Source: Mesorhizobium japonicum MAFF 303099
Lineage (GTDB): Bacteria > Pseudomonadota > Alphaproteobacteria > Rhizobiales > Rhizobiaceae
Direction: 5' to 3'
Assembly: GCF_000009625.1 (NCBI RefSeq)
Contig: NC_002678.2
Location: 4,868,001-4,932,000, forward strand
Length of the DNA: 64,000 bases
Shown here: piece by piece, positions 60,478-64,000 of the stretch
Layout: each line of letters begins with the position of its first letter
How positions within the stretch are numbered: the first letter of the stretch is position 1
Made by a program: the position numbers and the translations under genes
The notes under the pieces: generated by a model
What the model was told of the DNA's origin: nothing
The model's input: the letters and a program-made list of their open reading frames with translations, nothing else
The model's database searches: none

Positions 60478-61207
60478 AAGGGCGCAGCTTTCTCCTTCTT
60501 TTTGGCTGTGGCCCTGGGCGGAACTGTTTTTGAAGCGGAACCTGTCGTTTCCGGTCTCCAGGATGTGGCAGTGATGGGTCAGCCGATCGAGCAGCGCCGT
60601 TGTCACGGTAGCCCACTCGCTGAAGCTGAGATTAATTTTAGTGGTGATGACGACGCTGGTGCGCGCCCGTAGAGCGTGCTCAGCAGATGGAACAGCAATG
60701 CCCCACCTGACGCGCTGAAGGGCAGATATCCGAGTTCATTGAGGATGACGAGATCGGAATGGGCGAGCCGGTTGGCGATCTGACCTGCTCTTGGGCCTTC
60801 CTGTTCGAGCACGTTGACGAATTCGACAGTGGAGAAGAAGCGGACACGCTTGCACTGATGCTCGACCGCCCGCACGCCGAGAGCTGTAGTGATGTGGGTC
60901 TTTCCGGTGCCTGGACCTCCGACAAGCACGACGTTGTTAGCCTGGTCCATGAACTCACAGCGATGGAGCTGGCGCACGAGCGCTTCGTTGATCTCGCTGC
61001 TGGCGAAGTCGAAGCCGGCCAGGTCACGGTAGAGCGGGAAGCGGGCAGCGTTGAGCTGATAGGCCGTGGACCTGACCTCCCGTTCTGCCATCTCGGCCTT
61101 CGGCAGTTGGGACGGGTCGGGATGGCGGCCTCGAAGGCGGGAGCGGCCTGTTCGGTGAGCTCGGCGACGGCCTGCGCCGTGCCGTGCATCTTCAGGCTTC
61201 TGAGCAT
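60478..61207 (-). pseudogene. istB: IstB ATPase (element 3), two frameshifts
   Basis: The start MLRSLKMHGTAQAVAELTEQ is in one frame. The core (VLVGGPGTGKTHITTALGVR Walker [21 protein letters not shown]) is in a second frame, and the tail ([37 protein letters not shown]) in a third. This istB is not cut by a RIT element; its Walker B reads LVILNELG. Confidence 0.85.
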
Positions 61208-61249
61208 GATGACGATGGCGCCGCTGGCAGGATCATGACGCTGGCGCAC

Positions 61250-61650
61250 CTCCCTGGCTTGGCTAGCGCATCGTAGCGCTCGACATTGGCATGCGGCTCG
61301 TGAGGACGCGGGCCTCGCAGATGAGCTACCCCTCCGCGGCAACCCACGATGCGTTCCGGATAGACCCTGAGGCTGACAGGCCGATTAGCGAAGGAAGCCG
61401 GCTCGCTGTAGCGGTTCCGCTCCAGATGGACCAGGCAGGTCGGAGAGACCCGCTTGGTGTATTCGACGAAGCCGTCGAAGAGCCGAGGCATCGGCATCAG
61501 GAACCGTGCTTCCTCGGCCCGCATGTCCTCGATCGTTCCAGGCCTGAGGCCGTGGGGAATCTGTTGCCACAGCTCCCGGCACCGCTGCTCCAGCCAGTCG
61601 TTCAGTGCCTCTAGCAATGCCAGGCGGCGGCCATCTAAGAGCGCGATGGT
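61250..61650 (-). pseudogene. istA: IstA C-terminal fragment (element 3)
   Basis: ALNDWLEQRCRELWQQIPHG, MPMPRLFDGFVEYTKRVSPT and FANRPVSLRVYPERI are typical of the IstA C-terminus. The N-terminal half is missing; the similarity stops at about 61640, just before sequence that belongs to the deacylase promoter region. Confidence 0.8.
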
Positions 61651-61656
61651 ACCGCT

Positions 61657-61674
61657 CGGAACATTATATTGGCG
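61657..61674 (+). promoter_or_regulatory. 18-bp motif upstream of the deacylase, shared with the ammonia-lyase gene
   Basis: CGGAACATTATATTGGCG lies 84 bp before the deacylase ATG. The same 18 bases occur at 63329-63346, 92 bp before the ammonia-lyase GTG. Similarity continues weakly downstream (TTGG/CTGG, GCGCATA/GCACATA, ACGGAA). It may be an operator or a duplicated promoter. Confidence 0.5.
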
Positions 61675-61757
61675 CACTAAAGACAGTTGGGCGCATATTC
61701 AAAAAACGGAAAAACGCATACCGGCGCCTGGTCGCCTGAGTACAAGAGGGATGAACA

Positions 61758-62753
61758 ATGAGCGAAGCACCACATCTTACGTTTGATCTCGACACCCCTG
61801 GCGTAAGCACGGGGCACCTTGTTGTTCCCAAAGGCGCGGACTGCGAAGCTCTCTCGCTCCCGGTCTTCAGCTGCAATAGAGGTGAAGGACCGAGCCTACT
61901 TATCACTGGCGGAAACCACGGCAATGAACTGCAGGGGCCGATTCTTGCTCGGCGACTTGTTAAATGGCTTCCTGAAGCGCAGAGGTGCGGAAGGATTATT
62001 ATCGTACCAGAGATCAATCCGCTTGCCGTGCAAGCTTGGACCCGCAATACGCCAATCGATGGAAAGAATCTCAACCGAGTGTTTCCGGGCCGGTCGGATG
62101 GCTCGGTAAGCGAACGGATCGCAGATGCGATTTCGCGTCTATTGTTGCCTGTGGTGGACACCGTACTCGATCTGCACAGTTTTGGGCCGACTTGGGATTG
62201 TGCACCGTCGATCATCTCACACCCTATTGCCGATATCGATCAGATGACGAAGACGGTCAGCATTTCGAAGGCATTCAAGTTGCCGGTGACGTTGCTCTGG
62301 GAGCACAACGAAACGGATGGAATGTTCGATACTTTGGTGCATAGACAAGGCAAGACATTCATTTGCACTGAATTTGGCGGCGGCGTAGTCAGCGCCGAAG
62401 CACTCACTATCTACGAAGCCGGGGTGCGCAATGGCCTCATTGCGCTTGGCTTGGTCAAGGGCAAGGCCGAGTATCCAACCTTCCGTCAGCAGAAGACCGG
62501 CCAAACACTGGAAACAACTTCCTCCGACCAGCTGAAATCGCCCTCACCGGGCATCTTCGAACCGCGCTGCTCGGTGATGGATGAAGTAGAGCAGGGAGAT
62601 GTGGTAGGCGTCCTACATCCGATGGGTTCGCTGTCCGCTGCTTCCATCGATATTCGCGCGCAATCGAAATCTACCGTGTTTGCCATCCGATCAGCAATGT
62701 ATGTCCAAGGCAACGAAGAAGTGGCGATACTCGCACGACCCTTAGCTCGTTGA
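61758..62753 (+). CDS. Succinylglutamate desuccinylase/aspartoacylase-family zinc deacylase (DoeB-like)
   Basis: This is a 331-residue M14-fold deacylase. Zinc ligands are H54 and E57 in GGNHGNE and H140 in LDLHSFG; the catalytic Glu is E205 in CTEFGGG. NTPIDGKNLNRVFPGRSDGS is the substrate-arginine region. The layout is that of DoeB, which deacetylates N-acetyl-diaminobutyrate in ectoine breakdown; the DoeA-like protein at 2949 is the matching partner type, but the two are 57 kb apart and no other ectoine gene is here. A GAGGGA site precedes the ATG. Two broken paralogues lie at 42558 and 28873. Confidence 0.87.
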   Translation: MSEAPHLTFDLDTPGVSTGHLVVPKGADCEALSLPVFSCNRGEGPSLLITGGNHGNELQGPILARRLVKWLPEAQRCGRIIIVPEINPLAVQAWTRNTPIDGKNLNRVFPGRSDGSVSERIADAISRLLLPVVDTVLDLHSFGPTWDCAPSIISHPIADIDQMTKTVSISKAFKLPVTLLWEHNETDGMFDTLVHRQGKTFICTEFGGGVVSAEALTIYEAGVRNGLIALGLVKGKAEYPTFRQQKTGQTLETTSSDQLKSPSPGIFEPRCSVMDEVEQGDVVGVLHPMGSLSAASIDIRAQSKSTVFAIRSAMYVQGNEEVAILARPLAR

Positions 62754-62862
62754 GGTCGGATGTTCGTCGTCAACCACCCGGGAGATTAAAACGGAACATG
62801 CCCGGCGGTGTTAGGCGCAGCCGACCGGGGTGGCCTTCCAGCTGATGGCAGGTCTTTGACTC

Positions 62863-62946
62863 AAAAACACTGGCATTGCGATCACCCAGTCGTTCGTCGT
62901 CACTGAGGACGGCTACGAGCCACTCACCAAAAGCCCCGCGAGTTGA
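62863..62946 (+). pseudogene. C-terminal remnant of an M24-family peptidase
   Basis: NTGIAITQSFVVTEDGYEPL plus TKSP, then a frameshift into RELIV, is the usual end of M24 aminopeptidase-like proteins. Nothing of the rest remains. The 17 bp that follow lead into the DUF2817 fragment. Confidence 0.65.
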
Positions 62947-62962
62947 TCGTTAAGGACTGACA

Positions 62963-63202
62963 ATGCGCGACGTGATACCGCAGGACATCTCCCAAAGCTT
63001 TTCCGACACGTATTCCATCGCGCGCCAGAAGTTCCTCGACCTAGCCAAGTCTGTGAAATCATATAAATCGCCAGCCGGGGGACCGGCTGGCGAGGAATTG
63101 TTCACCGATGTCGCTTGGTTCGGCAATCCAGACGCTTATCATGTGGGCGTATTGATCTCGGCTACGCACGGCGTAGAGGGCTACTGCGGCTCGGCAGGTT
63201 GA
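62963..63202 (+). pseudogene. DUF2817 (M14-like deacylase) N-terminal fragment
   Basis: FSDTYSIARQKFLDLAKSVK, LFTDVAWFGNPDAYHVGVLI and SATHGVEGYCGSAG match the N-terminal third of DUF2817 proteins, in which H-G-V-E-G holds zinc ligands. The frame then stops. AAGGAC precedes the ATG. The remaining 240 residues are absent. Confidence 0.75.
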
Positions 63203-63328
63203 CCTACGGTTAGACGTATGAGGACCGGATCAGCGAGCGAAGCAGACATATTGTAGTTGCAAAAACAAGAGAGGCGACGGCGGTCCTAAAAATAGGCACT
63301 GGCCATCTCAAAACGCGATGACATAGCC

Positions 63329-63346
63329 CGGAACATTATATTGGCG
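63329..63346 (+). promoter_or_regulatory. Second copy of the 18-bp motif, upstream of the ammonia-lyase
   Basis: It is identical to 61657-61674 and sits at a similar distance from the next start codon. No other copy was noticed in the window. Confidence 0.5.
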
Positions 63347-63437
63347 GACCCAATGCCAACTGGCACATACTTCGTAGGTAACGGAACCAACCGCATCCGC
63401 CCGTCAACACCGTCCGGCAGAAATCGAGTGAACTGAA

Positions 63438-64000
63438 GTGCAGATCAAAGATGTACTCCTCGCGCCAGGAAGCGGCGCGTTTTTCTACGACGATCAGGCA
63501 GCCATAAGAGCAGGTGCCACGCAGGACGGTTTTGTCTATGTGGGCCAACCCGCGACGCCAGCCTTCCAATCCATTCGCGTTCCGGCAAATTCGCTAAGTA
63601 TCGGGCTTGTCCTTGTCGATGACACCGTCGTTTGGGGCGATATGATGAGCGTTCAGTATTCTGGTGCCGGTGGGCGCGATGCGTTGTTTGAAACTTCTCA
63701 AATCTCGGATTTGACATCGCGGGTCGTGATGCCTCGGCTTATCGATGTCGATGTGTCTCGCTACCTCGATGCCTGCGCGAAGGTTTTCGAGCCCATCGGA
63801 CACAAGCGGTTACCTCTCGCGATTGAGTATGGCGTCAGCCAGGCGCTCCTTCGCGCAGCAGCCCACCTTCAACGTACGACAATGGCAGAGATTGTATGCA
63901 GTGAATTTGACCTACCGCTGCCAACGCACAGGGTGCCGATCTACTGCCAGAGTGGTGATGCTCGGGAACTTAACGTCGACAAGATGATTTTGAAAGCCGT
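63438..64000 (+). CDS. mal: 3-Methylaspartate ammonia-lyase, 5' part, runs off the window
   Basis: The first 187 residues are visible. VQIKDVLLAPGSGAFFYDDQ, AIRAGATQDGFVYVG, SVQYSGAGGRD, LAIEYGVSQALLRAA, and PIYCQSGDARELNVDKMILK match the N-terminal domain and start of the barrel of methylaspartate ammonia-lyase (enolase superfamily). The enzyme interconverts 3-methylaspartate with mesaconate and ammonia. The Mg ligands and catalytic lysine of the family lie beyond the window. The start is GTG 63438 with a weak ribosome-binding site. A glutamate mutase, its usual partner, may lie to the right. Confidence 0.87.
   Translation, partial: MQIKDVLLAPGSGAFFYDDQAAIRAGATQDGFVYVGQPATPAFQSIRVPANSLSIGLVLVDDTVVWGDMMSVQYSGAGGRDALFETSQISDLTSRVVMPRLIDVDVSRYLDACAKVFEPIGHKRLPLAIEYGVSQALLRAAAHLQRTTMAEIVCSEFDLPLPTHRVPIYCQSGDARELNVDKMILKA

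Noticed and set aside
61657..61674. Reading the 18-bp motif as part of istA
   Set aside because: Read on the minus strand it gives R-Q-Y-N-V-P, but the second copy at 63329 has no istA sequence around it.

Overview
The window looks like an accessory region (symbiosis island or plasmid) of a rhizobial alphaproteobacterium such as Mesorhizobium, Sinorhizobium or Bradyrhizobium. The reasons are the G+C-rich codon use, the dense load of insertion sequences (IS21, IS110/IS1111, IS701, IS5, IS3, IS66, IS91, IS256 and ISKra4 relatives), a group II intron, 'recombinase-in-trio' (RIT) elements, and uptake and catabolism genes of the kind carried by rhizobial symbiotic replicons. I saw no nod, nif, secretion-system, tRNA, rRNA, CRISPR or replication genes. 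The genus is an inference.

Layout. 0.2-4.1 kb: an intact catabolic cassette with a PLP phospho-lyase-type class III aminotransferase, an APH-fold small-molecule kinase and a creatinase/DoeA-like M24 protein. 4.4-24.5 kb: nested mobile DNA, with IS5, IS110, IS701 and two IS21 elements. One RIT element sits inside a second RIT element, which lies between two broken istB genes. A serine-recombinase element has split the second istA. 24.8-43.3 kb: a graveyard of IS110 copies and broken metabolic genes (TauD dioxygenase, MlrC, methyltransferase, FabH, ATP-grasp ligase, deacylase) with a few intact genes (a 234-aa unknown protein, an ATP-grasp ligase, an enoyl-CoA hydratase, two or three IS110 transposases). 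43.9-58.9 kb: a well-preserved uptake and hydrolysis block, with a polyamine/iron-type ABC importer having a fused double permease, an amidase, a five-gene Opp/Dpp-type peptide importer and an S9 oligopeptidase. 59.1-61.6 kb: IS3 and IS21 remnants. 61.7-64.0 kb: a DoeB-like zinc deacylase, tails of an M24 peptidase and a DUF2817 gene, and a 3-methylaspartate ammonia-lyase that runs off the window.

How it may work together. Two importers plus an amidase, an oligopeptidase, a DoeA-like C-N hydrolase, DoeB-like deacylases and an ammonia-lyase form a set suited to importing and dismantling peptide-like or N-acylated amino compounds. The substrate cannot be read from the sequence. Pieces of the same families recur as wreckage (deacylase three times, ATP-grasp twice, permease tail twice, M24 twice), so related cassettes were probably duplicated or acquired repeatedly and then broken by mobile elements.

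The most unusual signal is that site-specific recombinase elements have hit conserved codons of IS21 transposition genes. A RIT element ends at the same codon (after Leu-Ile-Leu-Asp) of two different istB genes, and a serine-recombinase element sits at a Lys-Ala-Lys-Val stretch of istA.
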